Shown here: in pieces, positions 17,326-25,423 of the stretch
Numbering within the stretch: the first letter of the stretch is position 1
Layout: every line of letters starts with the position of its first letter
Assembly: GCF_014268495.2 (NCBI RefSeq)
Contig: NZ_CP077087.1
Coordinates: 3,847,501 to 3,911,500 of the forward strand
DNA: 64,000 nt
Origin: Pseudomonas monsensis
GTDB lineage: Bacteria > Pseudomonadota > Gammaproteobacteria > Pseudomonadales > Pseudomonadaceae
Reading direction: 5' to 3'
Notes under the pieces: generated by a model
Seen by the model: only the letters and a program-made list of their open reading frames with translations
What the model was told of the DNA's origin: nothing
Database searches by the model: none
Program-made: the position numbers and the translations under genes

Positions 17326-17550
17326 TCAGACATTCGAGCGGCGTTCGAGCAGACGGTCTGCGCCACCTTCCGCTACCCGGTTGCCCTGCAGATGATCCGA
17401 ACCATCGGCGGCGACGGCATCGCTGAACAGCGGGTCGGTTTGGGTCGCAGCGGCTACCGCATCGCTGAACAGTGGATCGGTTTCGGTGGCGGCGAACGCG
17501 TTCAGTGCGAAAAGCGAGAAAGCGATGCCAAGCAGGGTTTGGCGTTTCAT
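17326..17550 (-). CDS. Small exported protein with an internal repeat, 74 aa
   Basis: A signal peptide is clear (MKRQTLLGIAFSLFALNAFA, cleavage after AFA). The mature part holds two adjacent copies of TDPLFSDAVAA (17436-17468 and 17472-17504 approximately), followed by a basic tail with RVAEGGADRLLERR. Similar short exported proteins occur in other Pseudomonas with one copy of the repeat, as far as I remember; no function is known. I chose the ATG at 17550 because it gives the signal peptide; the frame continues upstream to 17688. A strong terminator follows. Confidence 0.7.
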   Translation of the reverse strand: MKRQTLLGIAFSLFALNAFAATETDPLFSDAVAAATQTDPLFSDAVAADGSDHLQGNRVAEGGADRLLERRSNV

Positions 17551-17684
17551 GATCATGTGCTCCGTTGCGGTGGTTGGGTGTGGAGCCGATCTTACGCTGC
17601 GCTCTTCATATGAGAACTTCATTGAATTAATGGTTGTTATTGACGCCATCAATGCAATGTTCGACCTGTTCACCTCGACCGCTT

Positions 17685-19088
17685 TCACAGGTCGGCGAGT
17701 AACGCCTCGCAGCGTTGCTCATCCAGCCGGGTGTTCATGATGCAGAGGCGCATCACCGTTTCGCCTTGCCAGCTTGAAGGCACCACCAGCGCAATGCCAT
17801 CACGCAGACAGCGCTGCGCCCAGTCATCGTAATCGCGCGCCTGCCAGCCCTCGCGCCGGAACAGGATCACACTCAACCCGCACGCCGGAATCAGCGTCAG
17901 CCTTGGGTGACAGGCAATTCGCGTGCGCAGACGGGCACTCAGGTCGAGTATTTGCTCCAGGGTGTGCCGGTAAGCGCCGCTGCCATACACCGCCAGCGAA
18001 AACCACAGCGGTACGCCCCGCGCCCGGCGCGACAGGTGAAAGGCGTAGTGCATCGGATTGCATTGCTGCGATTGGTTGATCTGCTCCAGATACGACGCGT
18101 CCTGGGTAAACGCCGCTGTGACCGGGCCCGGATCGGCATAGAGCAGCGCACAACAGTCATACGGCACGAACAGGCCCTTGTGGGGGTCGATGATCAGCGA
18201 GTCGGCCAGTTCGATGCCGGCAAATGTCGCTCGCACACTCGGGACGCACAGAAACGCGCCGCCGTAGGCCGCATCGACATGGAACCAGATGCCGTGCCGT
18301 CGGGCGAGTTGGCCGACCCCGGCCAGGTCGTCGATCAGCCCCGCATTGGTCGAACCGGCCACCGCCACCACCGCCACCACCTGTTGCAGTCGACCGTCGG
18401 CTTCAAGCTCTGCCAACGTGCGCGCCAACGCCGTCGCCGTCAGACGGCCCGTCTCATCGGAGGCGACAACCACGACGTGCAGATCGAGTAAGCGGGCACT
18501 GACGATGATTGACGAGTGGGCACCGTCCGCCACCAGCAACAGCCCCGGACGCATGCCCACGCGATCTCGATAACGCTGCCGCGCCGCCACCAATGCGGAA
18601 AAATTGCCGGCGGTGCCGCCGCTGACAAAACAGCCCGAGGCGGCGGCCGGCAGACCGGCCAGATCGGACAGCCAGCGCAATGCCTGGTTTTCCGCCCAGA
18701 TCAGCCCCGCCCCGCCGAGCCATCCCGAACCGATCATGCCGCTGGCCGACAGCAAGCCGTCCATCAACGCGGCGGCCGGGGTCGGCGCAGCCCCGATGTA
18801 GGCCAGATAACCCGGATGGTCAGTGGCAACGCCTTGCTGGCTGAGCAGACCGGCATACACATCAAGCGCTTGAGCCAGACCAATCCCGGCCTCACAGATC
18901 GACTGCCCCACCGCTCGTTCGGCGGCCTCGGCTATCTGTTCCGCCTCGGCGGGCGCGGCCAGCGCTCCCCGTGGTCGGATCAAGGCCTGGCGCAGTGCCG
19001 CCAACATGAGGTCGAGATCGTCGGGAGCCATAGCGCCCTCGCCGATGCCGGGCAGTCCAGGCGCAGCGCCAGAAAATTGCAGAGCCAT
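17685..19088 (-). CDS. PLP-dependent group II amino acid decarboxylase, 467 aa
   Basis: This is an aspartate-aminotransferase-fold decarboxylase of the aromatic-L-amino-acid/DABA decarboxylase group. The PLP site is complete: His191 (ADGAHSSI, stacks on the ring), Asp272 (HVDAAYGG) and Lys304 in IIDPHKGLF, which forms the Schiff base. The length is typical. The start at 19088 follows the previous stop by two bases, so it is the last gene of the twelve-gene minus-strand run. In that context it may decarboxylate the lysine-derived or hydrazino amino acid made by the upstream enzymes; the substrate is inferred only from neighbours. Confidence 0.88.
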   Translation of the reverse strand: MALQFSGAAPGLPGIGEGAMAPDDLDLMLAALRQALIRPRGALAAPAEAEQIAEAAERAVGQSICEAGIGLAQALDVYAGLLSQQGVATDHPGYLAYIGAAPTPAAALMDGLLSASGMIGSGWLGGAGLIWAENQALRWLSDLAGLPAAASGCFVSGGTAGNFSALVAARQRYRDRVGMRPGLLLVADGAHSSIIVSARLLDLHVVVVASDETGRLTATALARTLAELEADGRLQQVVAVVAVAGSTNAGLIDDLAGVGQLARRHGIWFHVDAAYGGAFLCVPSVRATFAGIELADSLIIDPHKGLFVPYDCCALLYADPGPVTAAFTQDASYLEQINQSQQCNPMHYAFHLSRRARGVPLWFSLAVYGSGAYRHTLEQILDLSARLRTRIACHPRLTLIPACGLSVILFRREGWQARDYDDWAQRCLRDGIALVVPSSWQGETVMRLCIMNTRLDEQRCEALLADL

Positions 19089-19090
19089 GA

Positions 19091-19912
19091 TTACGTCCTT
19101 GTATCGTTTTCGCAGAGTGCGGGGTATTGACGCCGGACCAGCGTGTAGTCGGCGGGTCGGTATTGTCGGTGAACAAAATCGGCGTGCCTGTCCAGGTACG
19201 CGGCCACTGGCTCGCCACGTGAAAAGGCAGCCGCGACAAGCTCCAGCGCCAGGCCCACGCACTGGCCAAAATCCGGGGTGGCATGCGGGCACAAGGTGCT
19301 CGCCCCGGTGCCGGCAAGCAGTGCGTCGAACTCGTCGACCACGCAATCGTCGGGCACCAGGTAAAGCGCTCCCGGCCGTGCGCGTCGACGGATCTCGCCT
19401 GCGACCGCGACATGCGAGCCCATCAACGCGCAGATGGCCACCTCTGCTGTGGCGGGCGTCGAGTGCGGGCGTAACGCCGCCGCCAGACGTTCGCCGTAGG
19501 CCGAACCGTCACTCCAGATGTCGGCGATGCGCAGAGAATGGCGCATCAGATAATCGCGCATGACGATCACCTGGCGCGCCTCGCTGGCGCACAGGCGGAA
19601 TGCCCCCACGCTCTGGCACAGATCAGCGGCAGTGGCTGCCGGCAGCAGCAATGGAACCCCGGCGGCGCGGTAAAGCGCCCCCGCCGCCCGGGCACATTCG
19701 CTGTTGAAATGGCCGATGACCACCTCGGCACCGGCGGCCAACAGACGATGCGCCGCATCGACCGCAGCAACCGGATCGGCCGCATCGTCCGCCCACACCA
19801 ATGGCAGCGCACTACCCTGCGCCGCCCGGCGCAACCACTCGCCGTAGGCCGCACGCGGCCCGGTGAGCGGGCCGACGATACCGACCGGCCGTGGTGCAAT
19901 GACGCGGCTCAT
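19091..19912 (-). CDS. AmiC/branched-chain-binding-fold protein without signal peptide, 273 aa
   Basis: The N-terminus (VGIVGPLTGPRAAYGEWLRR) and the following GAEVVIGHFNSECARAAGALY pattern match type I periplasmic binding proteins of the Leu/Ile/Val and AmiC group. A signal peptide is absent and the protein is shorter than AmiC (about 380 residues). It is therefore probably cytoplasmic and could act as a ligand sensor, like AmiC, or as a carrier of a pathway intermediate. The ATG overlaps the stop of the cupin-MetRS gene by four bases, tying it to the N-N bond cluster. No cognate permease is near. Confidence 0.75.
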   Translation of the reverse strand: MSRVIAPRPVGIVGPLTGPRAAYGEWLRRAAQGSALPLVWADDAADPVAAVDAAHRLLAAGAEVVIGHFNSECARAAGALYRAAGVPLLLPAATAADLCQSVGAFRLCASEARQVIVMRDYLMRHSLRIADIWSDGSAYGERLAAALRPHSTPATAEVAICALMGSHVAVAGEIRRRARPGALYLVPDDCVVDEFDALLAGTGASTLCPHATPDFGQCVGLALELVAAAFSRGEPVAAYLDRHADFVHRQYRPADYTLVRRQYPALCENDTRT

Positions 19913-21915
19913 CCAGTCTGGCCCGGCATCAGTCGTGCCAAGGCTTCTGCCGACAATCGCGGCAGTTCAAGCCGTAGATGCAGCGCCGGCGCATGGCCTG
20001 CGGCGAAGAATGCACTCGCCTGCTGTGGATCGCACTCGCGCTCGGCCAGATTGAGCAGGTCAGTCAATTGCTCGCTGAGGCCCGGCATCAATGGATAGGT
20101 GGCATAGGCCAGCCAACGTGCGGTCAGCGCCTGCAATGCCAACGACGTGCGGGCATGGTTGGACAGCGGTTGCCCGGGTGCACTCAGCAGATAATCCTGC
20201 GCGGCACTGAAACGCGAGACCCGGTCGATGACCTGCGCGACCTGCTCGGCCATCCGCAGTGGCGAAAAGGTCGACGTCGAGGCTGCTTGCCGGTAGCCCT
20301 CGATCCATTGGCGCAGTTCGTCATGGTAGTTTTTCTGGTCGCTCAGCCAAGCACCAGGCTCGGGGATCTTGCCGCCGTGCTCGGCCAGGCGTGCTTGCAG
20401 ACGCTGCATCCAGGCACTCAGTTTTTCCGGGAACAACTCATTGATCCGGGCGCAGATCCGGGCCACGGTGAAATTGCTGCGCATGCCTTCAGGACGGGTG
20501 AGCATCAAGGCCATGCGCGCGTAGTCGCTGCCGGTTTCGGCGAGAAAATCCTTGCCCCAGATGAGGTGGCGCCGGCTGGTGGAAAATTTGCTGCCGTCGA
20601 GGTCCAGCAGTTCGTTGACCACATGGTGGCGCGGTGGCGTCAGGCCCAGCGCCAGATAGACCGCCGGGAACAACAGCGTGTGGTAGTAAGCGTTGTCGAA
20701 GCCATAGCAGTGGACGATGTCCATGCTGCCCGAATAGCAATGGGCCGCTCTGGCGAAGCGATCGGCACCGGCGACCGGCAGATCACTGGCTCCCCAAAGA
20801 TACCCGAAGGCCATTTCGAACCAGACGTACATCACCTGATCCTGCATCGACGGCAAGCGGTGGCGAATGCCCCAGTCACTGCGATGGCTGATGCAGATAT
20901 CCGGCAGCCCCTGGGTCAACATGGTGTGACAGAGCTGATAGACGTGCGCCGGCATGTTCGCTGTCTGCACGTACTTGGACAGATCGTCAGCAAAGGCACT
21001 CAGACGGAAAAACAAGCGTGTCTCAATGCGCAACTGTGGCTGGCGACCGTCGCGTTTGACCCGTGGCTGGGTCAGGTCGGTGCATTGGTTCGGCTGGCCG
21101 CAGGCTTCGCAGGCATTACCGTCGCTGCTTTCGCCACAGTGCGGGCAGCCGCCGTTGAGAAAGGCTTCGTGCAGCGCATTGCCCTGGTCATCGACGAACA
21201 CCGGGGTGTCCTTGGCGTAAATCAGGCCCTGATCGTGCAGGCGCTGCAAGTAATGATGCGCAAAGTCGGCGTATTCGCCTTGGTTGTCCGGTGTGATGAA
21301 CAGGTCCATGTCGATGCCAAAGCCCTGCCAGGTCTCGCGAATCGCCTCGGCATAATGGTCGGCGCAGGCCTTGGGCGAGGTGTTTTCCTTGGCTGCGCAC
21401 GTCAGCACGTACGTCTGATTGTCGTCACGGCCACTGCCATAAAAGACCTTGGCGCCGCTGTTGCTCAACACGCGCTTGAGCACATCGCCGGCGATGTAGG
21501 GCCCCGACAGGTGGCCCAGATGCAAATCCCCGTTGGGCGTGGGCGGCGTGGAAAAAATCAGAGTGTCCACAGGCGGCTCCGCTTCGCTCGGTTGCAACTG
21601 TCCCGCGTCCCAATACAGCGAGTGAAAGTGCAGCGGCTGGCGATCACTCAGGTTGCGGATGGTGTGCGACTCGAATCGCGCGCAATGCACCGCATCGCCG
21701 GCGTTGACCTCAAGGGTTTCCTGCGCGGTCCGGACCAGACCGTGCCCTTCGGTGAAGATGAACAGTTCATCTTCGAAATGGTTGTGCGGCTGGCTTTCCT
21801 GGCCCGGGGCCAATGTGCAGCCCATCAGATTGAGCGCGGTTCCCGGCAACTCGACGACGCGCGAATCAACGTTGTAGAAACGCTTGGCCGGGGAAAACAT
21901 ATTGATTTTTTTCAT
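19909..21915 (-). CDS. Cupin/methionyl-tRNA-synthetase-like fusion, predicted hydrazine synthetase, 668 aa
   Basis: Two domains are joined. Residues 1-105 are a cupin with metal ligands in HNHFEDE (His44, His46, Glu48 or Glu50) and His84 in the second motif. Residues 115-600 are a class I synthetase related to MetRS: HLGH signature at 132-135, zinc knuckle Cys257/Cys260 and Cys269/Cys272, and KFSTS (443-447) in place of KMSKS. The C-terminal tRNA-binding extension is reduced. Proteins with exactly this fusion (Spb40 in s56-p1, Tri28 in triacsin biosynthesis) join N6-hydroxylysine to an amino acid, glycine in those cases, forming an N-N bond. The synthetase half activates the amino acid and the cupin performs the rearrangement. 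The flanking lysine N-hydroxylase and DAO genes support the same role. Which amino acid is used here cannot be read. Confidence 0.88.
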   Translation of the reverse strand: MKKINMFSPAKRFYNVDSRVVELPGTALNLMGCTLAPGQESQPHNHFEDELFIFTEGHGLVRTAQETLEVNAGDAVHCARFESHTIRNLSDRQPLHFHSLYWDAGQLQPSEAEPPVDTLIFSTPPTPNGDLHLGHLSGPYIAGDVLKRVLSNSGAKVFYGSGRDDNQTYVLTCAAKENTSPKACADHYAEAIRETWQGFGIDMDLFITPDNQGEYADFAHHYLQRLHDQGLIYAKDTPVFVDDQGNALHEAFLNGGCPHCGESSDGNACEACGQPNQCTDLTQPRVKRDGRQPQLRIETRLFFRLSAFADDLSKYVQTANMPAHVYQLCHTMLTQGLPDICISHRSDWGIRHRLPSMQDQVMYVWFEMAFGYLWGASDLPVAGADRFARAAHCYSGSMDIVHCYGFDNAYYHTLLFPAVYLALGLTPPRHHVVNELLDLDGSKFSTSRRHLIWGKDFLAETGSDYARMALMLTRPEGMRSNFTVARICARINELFPEKLSAWMQRLQARLAEHGGKIPEPGAWLSDQKNYHDELRQWIEGYRQAASTSTFSPLRMAEQVAQVIDRVSRFSAAQDYLLSAPGQPLSNHARTSLALQALTARWLAYATYPLMPGLSEQLTDLLNLAERECDPQQASAFFAAGHAPALHLRLELPRLSAEALARLMPGQTG

Positions 21916-21927
21916 TGTGCTGTCTCT

Positions 21928-22998
21928 CTATCCCTGAGTAATGGCGTCGGCCAGTTGCATGGCGACGTAAGGGGCCATCTTGAAACCACCGCCACTGAAG
22001 CCGGAGGCCACCAGTACGCCGCCTGGCAGGCCAGGTTGCTCGCCAATCAATCCGATCGGTTGTTCGCTGTAGCAGTCGCTGTGACATAACGCGCCGGCCA
22101 CCGACGCCGTCTGCAACCAGGGGAACCGGGATTGGCCCTGCTCGCGGGTCAATTGCGCGTGACGCTGGTCCAGCGCCGCATAGCCCTGACTGGCCGGCAC
22201 TCGCTGCCCGGTGGGGTAACCGACATAGAAGCCTCCGGTCAGCGGGCACCAGCGCCCGTTGAGCTGGTGGGTGTCGTCGATGAAACAGGGCGCCGTCGGC
22301 AGCGCGGCCGCGCCCTTGAAGCGGGTGACCTGGATGTGCTGGTTCCAGAGGCCGAACGAATGACCGAACTGGCGGATGAGAAACTCGCTGGTGCCATTGC
22401 CCATAGCGACGATGACCCGGGTCGCATCGTAGTTGCCATTGGAGGTCAGTACACCGACAGCCCGCCGGCTCGCAGCGTCGACGCGGATCGCCTGAACCTG
22501 CACCGCATCGTGGTACACGCCGCCCTGCTCGATGGCCGAGCGCACCAGATAGTGCAGCGTTGGCCTGGCTTCCATATAACCAGACCGGGGTTCGAACAAG
22601 GCCTGCCCGGCGGCGATCGGCAAGTCCGGATAGCGCTTTGCCAGGGCCGCAGCATCGAGCAGTTGCGCTTCAATGTCTTCCTGCTCGAGCCAGCCTTGCA
22701 TTTGCGCCAGGGCATGCGGCTCGGCGAAGTGCAGATAACCGGTCTGCGCAAAGGGCACCTGGCTTTGGGAGTCCTGTGCCAGACGCCGGTAAAAGTGGTA
22801 ACCCTGCGCTGCAGCACGGGTCGCCTGCAACGAGGCGTGCGCCACCCGCACGATGCAACCGGACGCCCCTGTCACGCCGCTGCCCAGTTGCCTGTCATCA
22901 AGCAACAGACAGCGCTGGCCGGCCTGGCTCAGGACCTGGAAGCACGTCGCCCCGATGATGCCGGCACCGACGATGATCACATCAAATGGCTTGCTCAT
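21928..22998 (-). CDS. FAD-dependent DAO-family oxidoreductase of the N-N bond cluster, 356 aa
   Basis: A glycine/D-amino-acid-oxidase fold protein. The FAD dinucleotide motif IIVGAGIIGATCF is at residues 9-21 and the C-terminal FAD loop VLVASGFSGGGFKMAP near 331-346. In the s56-p1 pathway a DAO-type enzyme (Spb39) oxidises the lysine-hydrazine adduct and releases the hydrazino acid; this gene sits in the same place. Its start overlaps the end of the hydroxylase gene by 17 bases and 12 bases separate it from the cupin-MetRS gene. A simple catabolic D-amino acid oxidase is the alternative, but the context makes that unlikely. Confidence 0.85.
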   Translation of the reverse strand: MSKPFDVIIVGAGIIGATCFQVLSQAGQRCLLLDDRQLGSGVTGASGCIVRVAHASLQATRAAAQGYHFYRRLAQDSQSQVPFAQTGYLHFAEPHALAQMQGWLEQEDIEAQLLDAAALAKRYPDLPIAAGQALFEPRSGYMEARPTLHYLVRSAIEQGGVYHDAVQVQAIRVDAASRRAVGVLTSNGNYDATRVIVAMGNGTSEFLIRQFGHSFGLWNQHIQVTRFKGAAALPTAPCFIDDTHQLNGRWCPLTGGFYVGYPTGQRVPASQGYAALDQRHAQLTREQGQSRFPWLQTASVAGALCHSDCYSEQPIGLIGEQPGLPGGVLVASGFSGGGFKMAPYVAMQLADAITQG

Positions 22999-24301
22999 AG
23001 TGCCTCCGCTTCAGCGCGACTTTGAGGTCGTCAACGATCTCTCCGGCCCGAATGGCCATGTTGGAAATCAGCGTGGCGCTCAGCCCATGGGAATCTTCGG
23101 CAACGCCGGTGGAGTACAGCAGCGGCGCGGCGTCGCCCTGAAAGGCCAGGCGGTAATGACGCGAAACGCGGGTCATGCCCTCATCGCGGATCAACCGGGC
23201 CGCCAGTGCCGGGCTCAACACGCTGGCAATGCTGCGTGGCCGAAACCCCGTGGCGCACACCAGGTAATCGCAAGCGAGAGTCTGCACCTCGTTACTCATC
23301 TGCCGGGCAAACGTCACCTGCACCTGCGTGTCCTGGACCTGCGCCGACTGCAGCCGGCTCATGCGTTCGAGCACCAGGCGCTGCTGACCGCTGACCTCAT
23401 CGTCATACCAGTTGCGGTAGAGCTTTTCGATCAGCGCCATGTCCACCGCGGAGTAATTGGTGGATGCGTGCGTGCGCAGAATATGTTTGCGTACATGCGG
23501 CGCGGCCGCATGGAAATCATCGACCACGTCGGCATTGAAGATTTCGTTGACGAACGGGCTGTCATCGGCCGGCGTGTAACCGTAGCGCGCCATGATCGCC
23601 GTCACGCGCATTGCCGGATGCGTCTCCAGCAGATATTCCACCGCTTCAGCCGCGCTCTGCCCTCCGCCCACCACAACGCAGTGGCCGTCGGGTTTCAGCG
23701 GTGTGTCTTGCAGGTGCGCCAGCAAATGATGAACGTGGGTGATGCGCTCACCGGCCTGAACGTTACCCGGCAACTGTGGCTCAAGGCCCAGCGAATGCAC
23801 CAGCGAACGCGCGAGTAGCGAAGTCGTGGTGTCGCCGACCTGCATCTCGACCCTGAACAACGGTGAACCGTCGCCGTCCACACCACCTTCACTGATATTG
23901 ACCACCCGGTGGCCGTAGAACACCTGATCGCTGAACTCTGCCGCGCACCAGCTCAGGTAATCGTGGAACTCCAGGCGCCCCGGAAAGAAGTCTTTTTTAT
24001 TCGAGAATGCAGCGATGCGCCCCTTGGTGTGCAAGTAATTGACGAAGGTGAAATGGCTGCGCGGATTGCGAAAACTGGCAAGATCCTTGAGAAAGGACAC
24101 CTGCATGGTCGCGTTCTTGAACAGCATGCCCTTGTGCCAACCGAAGCCGGGCGCACTGTCGACGAAAGCGACCTCCAGTTCAGGGGCCATTTCCAGCAAG
24201 GCAATGGCGAGCGAAATGTTCGAGGGGCCGAAACCGATGCCCACCACGTCATGGATTTTTTGCTTGCAAGGGCTTCTGGTCAAATCGGTTGCAAAACTCA
24301 T
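22982..24301 (-). CDS. L-lysine/ornithine N-monooxygenase, predicted lysine N6-hydroxylase, 439 aa
   Basis: A flavin-dependent N-hydroxylating enzyme of the IucD/PvdA/SidA family. The FAD site (VGIGFGPSNISLAIAL, residues 20-35), the NADPH site (CVVVGGGQSAAEAVEYL, around 205-225) and the late ATGFRP motif are all present, and the length is normal. Next to a cupin-MetRS fusion, the expected reaction is lysine to N6-hydroxylysine, the donor for N-N bond formation, rather than siderophore synthesis; there is no NRPS or acyltransferase for a hydroxamate here. A good ribosome binding site (AAGGGAG) precedes the ATG. The gene is separated from the preceding one by 108 bases, the only sizeable gap in the run. 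Confidence 0.9.
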   Translation of the reverse strand: MSFATDLTRSPCKQKIHDVVGIGFGPSNISLAIALLEMAPELEVAFVDSAPGFGWHKGMLFKNATMQVSFLKDLASFRNPRSHFTFVNYLHTKGRIAAFSNKKDFFPGRLEFHDYLSWCAAEFSDQVFYGHRVVNISEGGVDGDGSPLFRVEMQVGDTTTSLLARSLVHSLGLEPQLPGNVQAGERITHVHHLLAHLQDTPLKPDGHCVVVGGGQSAAEAVEYLLETHPAMRVTAIMARYGYTPADDSPFVNEIFNADVVDDFHAAAPHVRKHILRTHASTNYSAVDMALIEKLYRNWYDDEVSGQQRLVLERMSRLQSAQVQDTQVQVTFARQMSNEVQTLACDYLVCATGFRPRSIASVLSPALAARLIRDEGMTRVSRHYRLAFQGDAAPLLYSTGVAEDSHGLSATLISNMAIRAGEIVDDLKVALKRRHYEQAI

Positions 24302-24409
24302 GTGAACTCCCTTTCTACAGAATTTCAGGCTGAGCGAGGCCGCAGGAAGGTCATCGCACGACGACAGCCCCTGGGCGTTTTTTATAGGTATTGCCGGTTC
24401 GGCTAAGCG
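24302..24409 (-). other. 108-base gap inside the N-N bond cluster
   Basis: This is the only gap above 30 bases in the twelve-gene run and it splits it into seven early genes and five late ones (hydroxylase onward). It contains a TATAAA sequence on the minus strand at about 24380-24386 but no good -35 partner and no strong hairpin. An internal promoter is possible but not shown. Confidence 0.35.
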
Positions 24410-25423
24410 TTACTCGAACTCAAAGGCACCCTGGCGGTTGAGCGCCTGAAGCCTGGCGATGTCTTCGTCGAGCGCGGCGGCGTCAGGATTGCGTAAAAAC
24501 ACCGTACAGCCGTAAGTGGTGCCGTCGGTGGTCATCGCCACGTCCTGCCCCAGCACCGGCTCGGCGAAGTAGTGACTGAAACTCGCCAGCGCACGGACTT
24601 CGCGATCGAAGCGCAGGGCCTTGATGCGCCCTGGGCGGGTAATCAGAAACGAGTAATCCGCCACCGCCGCTGCCGGCGACTGGGTTGCCTGCCGATGCCC
24701 CGGCCATTGTTGCCACACCTCCTCCTGGCTGGGCCAGCCACCCAGACGGCACAGCTCTGGCAAGGGGGTGCTCGCCAGGCGTGGCGACAGCTTGATCAGG
24801 CGCGGGCCGGCGGGTGTGATCAGCACTTCGGCGTGCAACGGCCCGTGCACCAGACCCAATTGACTGGCCAGCGTTGCCAGGCGTGGCACCAGCTCGACGG
24901 GTAATGCCGCCAAGCTCAGGCTGGTGACGGCGGTGAGGTGCCGTCGCCCGTCCAGGTCCTGGGTGTGGCAGCGCCAGACATCACTGACCTCGAACCGGCC
25001 AGCGTCGAACACACCGTTGATGAATACCGGGTAACCCTGTTCGTGCACATGAATCTGGAACGGCCCCGGCGACTCGCGCAACAGTGCAGCCGCCTCGCTG
25101 GCACTGATGCCCTCGCCCCACACCAGCACCGCCGAGCCCCGCGAGCACGGCGACACTGCCGGGCGCACCACCCAGCCGCGCCCGTCGTCGGCCGGCAACT
25201 GATTGAGTGAAGCCAGTTGCCGTCCATCGAACGCCAGATCCGGGGCCAGGCTGCTGACCGCCAGATGCTGCACGCATTTATCGTAGAACGCCGCCGGGTG
25301 GCAGTGCGCCGCAAAAAAGCCGGCGGCGATGTTGGCTGGCATCGTCTGCTGCAGTTGCGCGTCATCGACGGCCAAGCGAAAACCCGTCGCTGCCTGCCTG
25401 CGCGCTGGGGCCATGCGCATCAT
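24410..25423 (-). CDS. Divergent ATP-grasp-fold protein with altered metal site, 337 aa
   Basis: The C-terminal half follows the ATP-grasp ligase pattern (WVVRPAVSPCSRGSAVLV, then HGPLHAEVLITPAGPRLI and PRLA). The canonical end motif IEINPR reads IKLSPR here: the Mg-binding Glu is Lys211 and the Asn is Ser213, while Glu199 and Arg215 are kept. The usual nucleotide-binding Lys is Arg87. The N-terminal pre-ATP-grasp part is short. Known relatives ligate amino acids or carboxylates; this one may be inactive as a ligase or have a changed role. The start overlaps the SDR stop by four bases, so it is cotranscribed with the cluster. Confidence 0.7.
   Translation of the reverse strand: MMRMAPARRQAATGFRLAVDDAQLQQTMPANIAAGFFAAHCHPAAFYDKCVQHLAVSSLAPDLAFDGRQLASLNQLPADDGRGWVVRPAVSPCSRGSAVLVWGEGISASEAAALLRESPGPFQIHVHEQGYPVFINGVFDAGRFEVSDVWRCHTQDLDGRRHLTAVTSLSLAALPVELVPRLATLASQLGLVHGPLHAEVLITPAGPRLIKLSPRLASTPLPELCRLGGWPSQEEVWQQWPGHRQATQSPAAAVADYSFLITRPGRIKALRFDREVRALASFSHYFAEPVLGQDVAMTTDGTTYGCTVFLRNPDAAALDEDIARLQALNRQGAFEFE

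Noticed and set aside
19909..21915. Housekeeping or resistance-type methionyl-tRNA synthetase
   Set aside because: The N-terminal cupin, the reduced C-terminus and the position between a DAO oxidase and a binding protein gene in a biosynthetic operon argue against a translation role.
22982..24301. Siderophore (aerobactin/pyoverdine) hydroxylase
   Set aside because: No acyl- or formyltransferase, NRPS, NIS synthetase or TonB receptor gene lies beside it, while the cupin-MetRS and DAO partners do.
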